From DYGX01 sp035325905 (GTDB taxonomy: Bacteria; Chloroflexota; Anaerolineae; Aggregatilineales; Aggregatilineaceae), in NCBI GenBank assembly GCA_035325905.1, contig DAOKYY010000074.1:1-19324 (forward strand): a stretch of 19,324 bases of DNA, in the 5' to 3' direction. How positions within the stretch are numbered: the stretch's first letter is position 1; every line of letters starts with the position of its first letter. Both the position numbers and the translations under genes were made by a program. The notes beneath the pieces are model-generated. The model had not been told where the DNA came from and made no database searches. It saw only the letters and a list, made by a program, of their open reading frames with translations. Shown in pieces: positions 7,451 through 13,636 of this stretch.

Positions 7451-7610
7451 ACAGCGAGAAGCAGCCGAAAGCAGCTAAAGGCAGCTAAAGGCAGCTAAAA
7501 GCAGCGAAGAGCAGCGACAGGCCAGCTCTCTGTTGTTCTCTACTGCTCTTCTCTGCCCTTTTCTGCCCTTTTCTGCTCTCTGCTGCTTTTTTCTGCTCTT
7601 CTCTGCTCTC
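7451..7610 (+). repeat. 16-unit decamer array with central strand switch, locus 2
   Basis: Sixteen consecutive 10-bp steps keep perfect register with no indel. Units at 7451-7520 are purine-rich (consensus GCAGCTAAAG). 7521-7530 is a pivot. Units at 7531-7610 are pyrimidine-rich (consensus TTCTGCCCTT), which is the same decamer family on the other strand. The transcript could fold into an imperfect stem of about 70 bp, so it may help end transcription of the upstream gene. The short A-runs repeat at the helical period, which could bend the DNA. It lies just upstream of the first phosphofructokinase promoter. Confidence 0.8.
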
Positions 7611-7624
7611 GTCGTCCTGCCCAA

Positions 7625-7653
7625 TTGACAGCGCCCCAGGGCCGGTGTATAAA
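7625..7653 (+). promoter_or_regulatory. strong sigma70-type promoter of the ATP-type PFK gene
   Basis: TTGACA (7625-7630) and TATAAA (7648-7653) are separated by an ideal 17 bp, about 50 bases before the ATG at 7710. This is the best consensus promoter in the window. Confidence 0.8.
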
Positions 7654-7709
7654 CCAGCCGGGTTCGTTCCAAACGAGCGGGCTTCGGCGCGCTCAAGGAG
7701 AGCAAGGCC

Positions 7710-8678
7710 ATGTTTCGACGCATCGCTGTGATGACCAGCGGCGGAGACGCACCGGGTATGAACCCCGCGGTGCGCGCCGTGGTGCGCACCGCTACCAGCA
7801 AAGGGGTCGAGGTCTTCGGCATCCGCCAGGCGTACGCCGGGCTGCTCGCCGGGGATTTCGAGCGCATGACCAGCCGCGACGTGAGCGGCATTATGCAGCG
7901 CGGCGGGACGATCCTCCAGACCGCGCGCAACCAGGAATTCGAGACGCCGGCCGGCCAGAAGCGCGCCTTGCGCCGCCTCAACGAGCACGGGATCGAGGGC
8001 CTGGTCGTGATCGGCGGCGACGGCAGCCTGCGCGGGGCGCAGGCGCTGCACCTGCTCGGCTTTCCGGTGGTGGGCGTCCCCGGCAGCATCGACAACGACA
8101 TCTGGGGCACCAACATGAGCATCGGGGTCGATACCGCGCTCAACACTATTCTCGACGCGGTGGACAAGCTGCGCGACACCGCCGCCAGCCACGAGCGCTG
8201 CTTCCTGCTCGAAGTCATGGGGCGCAACTGCGGCTACCTGGCGACGATGGGCGGCATCCTCGGCGGCGCGGAGTTCATCGTCATTCCAGAGCATCCCACC
8301 ACGCTCGAAGAGATCGGCAAGACGCTGGAAGAAGCCTATATGCGCGGCAAGAGCCACGCGATGGGCGTGGTCGCCGAAGGCGCCAACCTGAAAACCCATG
8401 AGATCGCCGAATACCTCGAAAACCACGAAGTCGGCTTCGAGGTGCGCGTGACCTCCCTCGGCCACGTCGTGCGCGGCGGCAAGCCCAGCGCCTTCGACCG
8501 GCTGCTGGCGACCCGCATGGGCGTCGCGGCGGTCGAGTACCTGCTGGCGGGCGAAACCGGGATCATGGTCGGGCTGCACGGGCGCGACATCGGCACCGTG
8601 ACGCTGCTCGAAGCCACCACGCACGAGCGCTCGATCACCGACAGCTATGTCGAGATGGCGGGGATGCTCGCCAAGTAG
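7710..8678 (+). CDS. pfkA: 6-phosphofructokinase, ATP-dependent type
   Basis: This 322-residue enzyme matches the usual length of bacterial PfkA. It phosphorylates fructose-6-phosphate to fructose-1,6-bisphosphate in glycolysis. Visible motifs are the N-terminal TSGGDAPGMNPAVR, GGDGS at 102-106, PGSIDND at 124-130 with the catalytic Asp128, SHERCFLLEVMGRNCG around 160-175, and GHVVRGGKPSAFDR near 250. Gly105 (in GGDGS) and Gly125 (in PGS) correspond to E. coli Gly104 and Gly124, the residues typical of ATP-using enzymes. The usual Thr of PGTIDND is Ser here. GGAG precedes the ATG, with a consensus promoter about 60 bases upstream. The next gene is a second PFK with PPi-type residues. Family confidence is very high; donor assignment is from the two diagnostic residues. 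Confidence 0.95.
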   Translation: MFRRIAVMTSGGDAPGMNPAVRAVVRTATSKGVEVFGIRQAYAGLLAGDFERMTSRDVSGIMQRGGTILQTARNQEFETPAGQKRALRRLNEHGIEGLVVIGGDGSLRGAQALHLLGFPVVGVPGSIDNDIWGTNMSIGVDTALNTILDAVDKLRDTAASHERCFLLEVMGRNCGYLATMGGILGGAEFIVIPEHPTTLEEIGKTLEEAYMRGKSHAMGVVAEGANLKTHEIAEYLENHEVGFEVRVTSLGHVVRGGKPSAFDRLLATRMGVAAVEYLLAGETGIMVGLHGRDIGTVTLLEATTHERSITDSYVEMAGMLAK

Positions 8679-8787
8679 CCGGGCGCGGCGAGTGGCTCTG
8701 GCCCGCCCCGGCGGCTGGCGTGCCGAATCAGCACTAAAAGGGCGGCGTTTTTCGTGATAAATGTCAAGAGCGGACGCGCAGCCCCGC

Positions 8788-8796
8788 TGGTATAAT
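8788..8796 (+). promoter_or_regulatory. extended -10 promoter of the second PFK gene
   Basis: TGG directly precedes a perfect TATAAT (8791-8796), giving an extended -10 element. No clear -35 hexamer is seen at the right distance. The predicted transcript has a leader of about 120 bases before the ATG at 8922. Confidence 0.65.
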
Positions 8797-8850
8797 GGGC
8801 AGAGTGCGGGCCTGGTCATCACCTCTGCCCCGTTTGCTCCACGTCACAGC

Positions 8851-8901
8851 GGCCTGCGTCAGGCCAATGACCTGTTAAGTGGCTGGTCGCCACCTGTTTT
8901 T
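8851..8901 (+). promoter_or_regulatory. possible leader hairpins and attenuator before the second PFK
   Basis: In the leader, GGCCTG/CAGGCC (8851-8865, 3-base loop) is followed by GTGGC/GCCAC (8879-8893, 5-base loop) and then, after CTG, a run of five T (8897-8901). This order resembles an attenuator. The second stem is short, so it may be only weakly terminating. Confidence 0.35.
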
Positions 8902-8921
8902 GCAGCAAGAGGGAGGCATCA

Positions 8922-10097
8922 ATGTTACGTATTGGCGTGCTCACCGGCGGTGGCGATGTTCCGGGCCTGAACCCGTGCATCAAGCAGATCGTCTATCGCG
9001 CGGTTGACGCCGGACACGAAGTCGTCGGCATCCGCCGGGGTTGGGCCGGGCTGCTCAACTACAACGTGGATGCGACCGAAGCCGAGAAGCTGAAGTGGGT
9101 CATCCCGCTGAACAAGAACGCCGTCCGCACCGTTGACCGCACCGGCGGGACCTTCCTGCACACCTCGCGCACCAACCCGTCCAACGTGCTGAGCAGCCAG
9201 GTTCCCGAATTCCTGAAGGGCCAGGACGTTCCCACCCATAAGGACAAGCACAACCGCGACGTGGCGGACTACACCGGCCACGTGCTCGGCGTGCTGGAGC
9301 ACCTGGGGATTGATGTCCTGATCCCGATCGGCGGCGACGACACGCTCAGCTACGGCGAGCGCATGCACCGCGAGGGCGTCAAGGTCGTCGCCATCCCGAA
9401 GACGATGGACAACGACGTGTATGGGACCGACTACTGCATCGGCTTCTCGACCGCCGTCACGCGCTCGGTGGAGTTCATCCACAACCTGCGCACCAGCGCC
9501 GGATCGCACGAGCGCATCGCGGTCGTGGAGCTGTTCGGGCGCAACTCCGGCGAGACTTCGCTGATCGCGGCGTACCTGGCTGGCGTGGACCGCGCCATCA
9601 TCTCCGAAGTGCCGTTTGACCCCAAGCGCCTGGCCGAGATGATCGTGGAAGACAAGCACAACAACCCCAGCAACTACGCGATGCTGACCGTCTCGGAAGG
9701 TGCGCGCATGATCGAGGGTGAGGTCATCCAGACCGGCGAGGCCGACGCCTACGGGCACAAGAAGCTGGGCGGCATCGGCGCGATCCTCGGCAGCATGCTC
9801 ACCGATCTGACCGGCGAGAACATCATCTACCAGCAGCTGGCCTACCTGATGCGCTCCGGCGCGCCCGACTCGCTGGACCTGATGGTGGCGGCCAACTACG
9901 CGCAGATGGCGATGAGCCTGGTCGAGCAGGGCCGCTTTGGCCGGATGGTCGCGCTCCAGCGCGGGCTGTACACCGACATCAACATGAACACCATCATGCA
10001 GGGCATCAAGCGCGTGAACGTGGCCGAGCTGTACGATGTGGGGCAGTATCGCCCGAAGATTCGCCACGTCTTCGGCATGCCGATGTTCCTGATGTAG
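8922..10097 (+). CDS. 6-phosphofructokinase, predicted PPi-dependent (mixed-substrate group)
   Basis: This 391-residue member of the PfkA superfamily is longer than pfkA because of an insertion around residues 85-115. Motifs are TGGGDVPGLNP at the N-terminus, GGDDT at 137-141, PKTMDND at 159-165 with catalytic Asp163, and SHERIAVVELFGRNSGE around 195-211. Asp140 and Lys160 occupy the positions that are Gly104 and Gly124 in E. coli ATP-PFK. Asp and Lys there are the known hallmark of pyrophosphate-dependent enzymes, so PPi is the predicted donor and the reaction would be reversible, serving glycolysis and gluconeogenesis. GGAGG lies 5 bases before the ATG. It has its own extended -10 promoter and leader and is followed by a terminator, so it can be expressed separately from pfkA. 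Family certain; donor inferred. Confidence 0.92.
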   Translation: MLRIGVLTGGGDVPGLNPCIKQIVYRAVDAGHEVVGIRRGWAGLLNYNVDATEAEKLKWVIPLNKNAVRTVDRTGGTFLHTSRTNPSNVLSSQVPEFLKGQDVPTHKDKHNRDVADYTGHVLGVLEHLGIDVLIPIGGDDTLSYGERMHREGVKVVAIPKTMDNDVYGTDYCIGFSTAVTRSVEFIHNLRTSAGSHERIAVVELFGRNSGETSLIAAYLAGVDRAIISEVPFDPKRLAEMIVEDKHNNPSNYAMLTVSEGARMIEGEVIQTGEADAYGHKKLGGIGAILGSMLTDLTGENIIYQQLAYLMRSGAPDSLDLMVAANYAQMAMSLVEQGRFGRMVALQRGLYTDINMNTIMQGIKRVNVAELYDVGQYRPKIRHVFGMPMFLM

Positions 10098-10136
10098 TCC
10101 CGGCGCTTGCCGGCAATCGGGACGATGAGTCAACCG

Positions 10137-10167
10137 GCGGGGCGCGGGTAACACGTGCCCCGCTTTT
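10137..10167 (+). terminator. rho-independent terminator after the second PFK
   Basis: A perfect 7-bp stem, GCGGGGC (10137-10143) with GCCCCGC (10157-10163), is followed directly by TTTT (10164-10167). It lies 40 bases after the stop codon. Confidence 0.7.
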
Positions 10168-10175
10168 GATCGGCT

Positions 10176-10195
10176 GCGCGCGGGAACCCGCGCGC
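10176..10195 (+). repeat. 9-bp-stem inverted repeat in the AIM24 promoter region
   Basis: GCGCGCGGG and CCCGCGCGC are separated by only two A. The repeat covers the place where a -35 box would lie relative to the TACAAT at 10209-10214. It could be an operator or a cruciform-forming sequence. Confidence 0.5.
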
Positions 10196-10205
10196 GGCGC
10201 GATCG

Positions 10206-10214
10206 TGCTACAAT
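10206..10214 (+). promoter_or_regulatory. extended -10 promoter of the AIM24-family gene
   Basis: TGC followed by TACAAT lies about 43 bases before the ATG at 10257. There is no recognisable -35 hexamer, since the upstream palindrome fills that region. Confidence 0.5.
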
Positions 10215-10256
10215 TCCGTGACCCTATAGATGCATTTATGCTCAGGAGCACCCAAC

Positions 10257-10937
10257 ATGGAATACAAGATCAACGGCACAGTAATGCAGTCGCTCGAGAT
10301 CACGCTGAGCCAGGGCGAGGCGATTTTCACGGAGTCCGGCGGGATGGCGTGGATGAGCGACGGGCTGGAGATGAAGACCAGCGGGCGCGGCGGGATTGGC
10401 AAGTCGCTGGGCCGGATGCTGGCGGGCGAAAGCCTGTTCCTGACGACCTACACCTGCACCGCGCCCCAGGCGATGATCACCTTCACGACCGAAAGCCCCG
10501 GCAAGGTGCTGCCGGTCCCGCTGCGCGAGGGCTACAGCATGATCTGCCAGAAAGACGCCTTCATGTGCGCCGAGGACACGGTTGACCTGGCGATGCACTT
10601 CCGCAAGCGGCTGGGCACCGGCCTGTTCGGCGGCGAGGGGTTCATCCTGCAAAAGCTGACCGGCCCCGGCACGGCTTTCGTCGAGATCGCGGGCGAGGTG
10701 CAGATGTACGAGCTTCAGCCCGGCCAGCGCCTGCGGATCGACCCCGGCCACATCGCGATGTACGAGCCGACCTGCGACTACGACATCGAGATGGTGAAGG
10801 GCCTCATGAACTGGATCGGCGGCGGCGAAGGGCTGTTCCTGGCGACCATCACCGGCCCCGGCAAGGTCTGGCTGCAAACCATGCCGATCACCAACCTGGC
10901 GGCCAAGCTGCGCCAATATCTGCCGAAGTCGGGTTAG
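10257..10937 (+). CDS. AIM24 / TIGR00266 family protein
   Basis: This 226-residue protein resembles the widespread bacterial AIM24 family (TIGR00266-like), whose biochemical role is not established. It starts MEYKINGTVMQSLEITLSQGE and has the family's Gly-rich central part (GRGGIGKSLGRMLAGESLF), followed by FTTESPGKVLPVPL, GEGFILQKLTGPGTAFVE and GGGEGLFLATITGPGKVWLQT. These are pseudo-repeated beta-strand modules of a double-stranded beta-helix. There is no signal peptide or membrane helix, so it is probably cytoplasmic or peripheral. The ATG at 10257 is preferred over one at 10230 because AGGAG lies 9 bases upstream. It sits between a terminator and a strong hairpin, so it appears to be a single-gene unit. 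Confidence 0.85.
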   Translation: MEYKINGTVMQSLEITLSQGEAIFTESGGMAWMSDGLEMKTSGRGGIGKSLGRMLAGESLFLTTYTCTAPQAMITFTTESPGKVLPVPLREGYSMICQKDAFMCAEDTVDLAMHFRKRLGTGLFGGEGFILQKLTGPGTAFVEIAGEVQMYELQPGQRLRIDPGHIAMYEPTCDYDIEMVKGLMNWIGGGEGLFLATITGPGKVWLQTMPITNLAAKLRQYLPKSG

Positions 10938-10959
10938 GTCCCCTTCTCCTTCTACAACA

Positions 10960-10986
10960 CCGGGGCGGATCGTGCGATCCGCCCCG
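10960..10986 (+). repeat. GC-rich hairpin repeat, copy 1
   Basis: Stem arms CGGGGCGGATC (10961-10971) and GATCCGCCCCG (10976-10986) flank a GTGC loop. The 27 bases are identical to those at 12352-12378. No T-run follows, so it is not a classical intrinsic terminator, although its position 23 bases after the AIM24 stop suggests a 3'-end or insulator role. Confidence 0.75.
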
Positions 10987-11014
10987 CTCCGCGCCACACG
11001 CCCGCCTGACGCGC

Positions 11015-11020
11015 TACAAT
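11015..11020 (+). promoter_or_regulatory. possible -10 box of the UbiA-family gene
   Basis: TACAAT lies 63 bases before the ATG at 11084. No convincing -35 or TG extension accompanies it, so this is a weak call. Confidence 0.3.
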
Positions 11021-11083
11021 CAAGCCAGGAAACATGCGCCTGAACAGCGCTTAGTTGCGTGGAACACGCACAGAGGAGTCACG

Positions 11084-12136
11084 ATGTCCGCTCCATCCAC
11101 CACGTCCGCGACGGTCCGCGCCACGCCGCTGCTGCGCCGCTGGCAGATCGCGCTGGACACCTGCAACTACCCCGACGTGCATCACGCCGACGTGCTGACG
11201 CGCTGGCTGGTGATCGCCCGCGCCTGCGTCTTCTCGATGACGATTACGTCTGGCGTGATCGGCGTGCTGCTGGCGCTCGGCATGGGCGCCTTCGCCGAAG
11301 ACACGCTGGCGCGCATCGGCTACGCGCTGCTGGCGGTGATTGGCTTGATTGCGGCGCACGCGACGAACAACCTGGTCAACGACTGGACCGACGTGCGGCG
11401 CGGGGTCGATACCGAAGACTACCCGCGCGCGCAGTACAGCACGCACCCCGTCCTCGGCGGCCTGACCACCCCCGCCCGGCTGCTGCAAGTCGCCCTGGCG
11501 CTGACCGCCCTCGACGGCGCGATCATGCTGTTTCTGGCCTGGGCGAGCGGCCCGCTGGTGATCGCCTTCGCGGTTAGCGGGCTGGCGCTCAGCCTGGGCT
11601 ACACCGCCTTCCTCAAGCGGTTCGCGCTGGGCGAGATCACCGCGCTGATCGTCTGGGGGCCGCTGATGGCCGGTGGGACGGTCTACGCCATCGCGGGCGA
11701 GCTGCCGCTCGACGCGCTGCTTCTGACGCTGCCCTACGGCCTGATCGTCGCCTCGGTGCTGATCGGCAAGCACACCGACAAGATCGAGAGCGACCGGCCA
11801 GTAGGAGTCCATTCCGTGCCCGTGCTGATCGGCGTGCGGCGCGCGCTGGCGCTCAACAAGGTCACATTCGTCGTGTTCTACGCGCTGATCATCGCGCTGG
11901 TGATCGGCGGCGTCAGCGGCCCGTGGATTCTGCTCAGCTTCCTGGCGCTGCCCCGGCTGATCACCACCTGGAAGGTCTATTCGCAGCCCAGGCCCGCCAC
12001 CCCGCCGGAGAACTGGCCGGTGTGGCCGCTGTGGTATGTCGGCTGGGCGATGTACTTCAACCGCGAGGCGGGCAAGTTCTTCGTGCTGGGGCTGGCGCTC
12101 AACGCGCTCGTGCCGTGGCTCGTCAAGGTGTTTTAA
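11084..12136 (+). CDS. UbiA-family prenyltransferase, MenA-like
   Basis: This 350-residue integral membrane enzyme has about eight or nine helices. UbiA enzymes join a polyprenyl diphosphate to an aromatic or other acceptor. The two Mg/diphosphate-binding Asp motifs are visible: NDWTDVRRGVD at 99-109, and near residues 225-250 a DKIESDRP segment followed by VGVHSVPVLIG. The second resembles the MenA pattern D-x-x-x-D-x-x-x-G-x-x-(S/T)-x-P-V-L-x-G, so menaquinone synthesis (dihydroxynaphthoate prenylation) is the favoured role. The long N-terminal lead and the lack of other men genes nearby leave the acceptor open. GAGGAG precedes the ATG. The TAA stop overlaps the left boundary of MITE-A copy 2. 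The gene is convergent with the YbaK gene. Confidence 0.8.
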   Translation: MSAPSTTSATVRATPLLRRWQIALDTCNYPDVHHADVLTRWLVIARACVFSMTITSGVIGVLLALGMGAFAEDTLARIGYALLAVIGLIAAHATNNLVNDWTDVRRGVDTEDYPRAQYSTHPVLGGLTTPARLLQVALALTALDGAIMLFLAWASGPLVIAFAVSGLALSLGYTAFLKRFALGEITALIVWGPLMAGGTVYAIAGELPLDALLLTLPYGLIVASVLIGKHTDKIESDRPVGVHSVPVLIGVRRALALNKVTFVVFYALIIALVIGGVSGPWILLSFLALPRLITTWKVYSQPRPATPPENWPVWPLWYVGWAMYFNREAGKFFVLGLALNALVPWLVKVF

Positions 12137-12329
12137 GTGATCTTTCGAAATGATCGGCATACGCGGCGTCGGCGAGGCTTACCTCACCCCTGAATCCCCT
12201 CTCCGGCGCGGGGAGGGGACTTCAAGCCGCGCGCCGCTGCCGCTTTTCTCCCCTCTCCATGTTGGAGAGGGGCCGGGGGTGAGGTTCAACGCGCGCAGCA
12301 CATGAGCCGATTACTTTCGAGAGTTCACC
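12136..12329 (+). mobile_element. MITE-A copy 2, core inverted relative to arms
   Basis: This 194-bp element has TA on both sides (12134-12135 and 12330-12331). The left arm (AGTGATCTTTCGAAATGATC) and right arm (reverse complement GGTGAACTCTCGAAAGTAAT) match the left and right arms of copy 1 in the same orientation. The core, 12181-12285, is the reverse complement of the copy 1 core. The left TA is part of the TAA stop of the prenyltransferase gene. No open reading frame is supported. This element makes up most of the 318-bp convergent intergenic region. Confidence 0.75.
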
Positions 12330-12351
12330 TAGAGGTCGCCTGATGATCGAA

Positions 12352-12379
12352 CCGGGGCGGATCGTGCGATCCGCCCCGG
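12352..12379 (+). terminator. GC-rich hairpin repeat, copy 2, probable bidirectional 3'-end structure
   Basis: It shares 27 identical bases with 10960-10986, a near-perfect 11-12-bp stem with a GTGC loop. It lies between convergent genes ending at 12136 and 12455, where one hairpin could serve both transcripts. There is no T-run on either strand, so terminator function is inferred from position. A second hairpin, CCCGGCT/AGCCGGG (12395-12401 with 12420-12426), lies just beyond it. Confidence 0.5.
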
Positions 12380-12454
12380 CCAGCGCGGCGCGTGCCCGGC
12401 TGATAAGAGGTGGTGTCATAGCCGGGAGCGCGCCGGGCGCTGCGAACAGTCCTG

Positions 12455-12976
12455 TTAGCCATCCGCGTCGCCTGGGCTGTGCCCCGCGCCGCCGTCCTCA
12501 GTGGTCACGTCGACCACGCGCGCGTTCAGCACGCGCACCAGGTCCGCGACGGGCACCTTCAGGTTGACCCCGCGCTCGCCGCCATTGACCAGGATCGCGT
12601 CAAACTGCTGCGCGCTTTCGTCGAGATAGACGCCCCAGCGTTTGTGCGCCAGCGCCAGCGCGCCGATCCCGCCCTTGCGCAGGCCGGTCGCGGCCTCGGC
12701 GCCGCGCTGCGTCGTCATCGTCGCCTTCTTCTCGCCAATCGCGCGGGCGAACTTCTTGAGGTCCAGCGCGCGCCCGGCCGGGACCATCACCAGCGCGTGA
12801 TCGCCCTTGCCAAGCTGCACGACCAGCGTCTTGAAGACCTGCTCGACCGGCTGGCCCATCGCCTCGGCGGCGTGAACGCCGTCCAGGATCGCCGGGTCAT
12901 AGGTGAAGGTCTCGTAGGCGACGCCCTGGGTTTCCAGAAAGCGCATCGCGTTCAGCTTCTTGTGCTCATGAGCCAT
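12455..12976 (-). CDS. ybaK: YbaK/EbsC-type Cys-tRNA(Pro) deacylase
   Basis: This 173-residue protein is of the YbaK/EbsC family, which hydrolyses Cys mischarged on tRNA(Pro) and so edits translation in the cytoplasm. The block QVFKTLVV carries Lys49, matching the essential Lys46 of E. coli YbaK. VPAGRALDLKKFARAIG, GLRKGGIGAL and NGGERGVNLKVPVADL follow in the family order. Length is only slightly above the usual 155-160, with a short acidic, Gly-rich tail. AGGA lies 11 bases before the ATG. It is 63 bases downstream of the 77-residue gene on the same strand, and the two may be co-transcribed. Other bacterial YbaK-like proteins edit different tRNAs, so exact specificity is inference. Confidence 0.9.
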   Translation of the reverse strand: MAHEHKKLNAMRFLETQGVAYETFTYDPAILDGVHAAEAMGQPVEQVFKTLVVQLGKGDHALVMVPAGRALDLKKFARAIGEKKATMTTQRGAEAATGLRKGGIGALALAHKRWGVYLDESAQQFDAILVNGGERGVNLKVPVADLVRVLNARVVDVTTEDGGAGHSPGDADG

Positions 12977-13039
12977 TCGAGAACCGTCCTGTTCGGTGGA
13001 AATGCGGCCCGTTGGTCCAGCCCCTGCCGGACCGGGCGC

Positions 13040-13273
13040 TCAGTCGCTCGTCCAGTCGTCGTCGCGGACGCCATCGCCCAGATAGCCGATCACCGTGCCA
13101 TCCAGGTCCGTCAGCGCGTGGCCGTCGAGCAGCCAGCGCCGGGTTTCCTGAAGGTCGTAGATCACTCCGTCGCGCAGCAGCCCGGTCTGGATGCCCTCGA
13201 CATCGTAGAGGCGATCGCCTTCGACATAGCCCAGACGCTCCCCGTTGCGGTCAAAAACCCCTTGTCGTGTCAT
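13040..13273 (-). CDS. 77-residue protein of beta-flower-like repeats
   Basis: This very small acidic protein is built of about four short repeats: VFDRNGERLGYVEGDRLYD, VEGIQTGLLRDGVIYD, LQETRRWLLDGHALTD and LDGTVIGYLGDG. Each is a D-x-x-G turn followed by a short G-Y/L-V strand. The pattern resembles the small 4-fold beta-flower domain found in bacterial proteins, a structural fold with no assigned activity. It has no signal peptide or membrane segment. A purine-rich GGGAGCAGAGGG stretch precedes the ATG. It is upstream of, and probably co-transcribed with, ybaK. The call as a real gene rests on the internal repeat pattern. Confidence 0.7.
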   Translation of the reverse strand: MTRQGVFDRNGERLGYVEGDRLYDVEGIQTGLLRDGVIYDLQETRRWLLDGHALTDLDGTVIGYLGDGVRDDDWTSD

Positions 13274-13408
13274 CCCTCTGCTCCCTTCTACCCACCGAGT
13301 TCAGGCGATTAGGTACGCTTCAGCGAACCACGAACAGACCGTCGCGGAATGATACGGCGCGCGCCACCTGCGGCAGCATCGCGCGTGGCGGCAGGCGCTC
13401 TACACGTA

Positions 13409-13414
13409 ATTATA
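13409..13414 (-). promoter_or_regulatory. possible -10 box for the beta-flower/ybaK pair
   Basis: A perfect TATAAT is read on the minus strand about 135 bases before the ATG at 13273. No -35 or TG extension is evident, so the call is tentative. Confidence 0.3.
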
Positions 13415-13475
13415 GGCCGTTTCGACGGAGCGCGGCCAGTGCTGTCGCCGGGCGAAGGGTGTCAGACGTTCGCTA

Positions 13476-13617
13476 GTTTACCTCACCCCCGCTCGGCNNN
13501 NNNNNNNNNNNNNNNNNNNNNNNNNNNNNNNNNNNNNNNNNNNNNNNNNNNNNNNNNNNNNNNNNNNNNNNNNNNNNNNNNNNNNNNNNNNNNNNNNGGC
13601 CAGGGGGTGAGGTAAAC
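13476..13617. mobile_element. core-only relative of MITE-A, interrupted by gap
   Basis: GTTTACCTCACCCCC (13476-13490) and its exact reverse complement (13603-13617) flank the gap. The inner part matches the ACCTCACCCC/GGGGTGAGGT core boundary of MITE-A, and GGCC before GGGGGTGAGG matches the start of the core. The MITE-A arms are absent. This looks like the core existing on its own, with its interior lost in assembly. Confidence 0.6.
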
Positions 13618-13636
13618 CGGGGCGCGGCCAGTGATC

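Larger units (their letters stand above)
13274..13636. other. 363-bp non-coding stretch with scaffold gap
   Basis: No gene is supported here. From left to right it holds a possible minus-strand promoter (13409-13414), a 12-bp direct repeat GCGCGGCCAGTG (13430-13441 and again 13622-13633), and a palindromic element interrupted by exactly 100 N (13498-13597). Reading frames crossing the N run are meaningless. Confidence 0.8.

Noticed and set aside
7451..7610. CRISPR array
   Set aside because: The unit is only 10 bp with no unique spacers, and the orientation switches midway.
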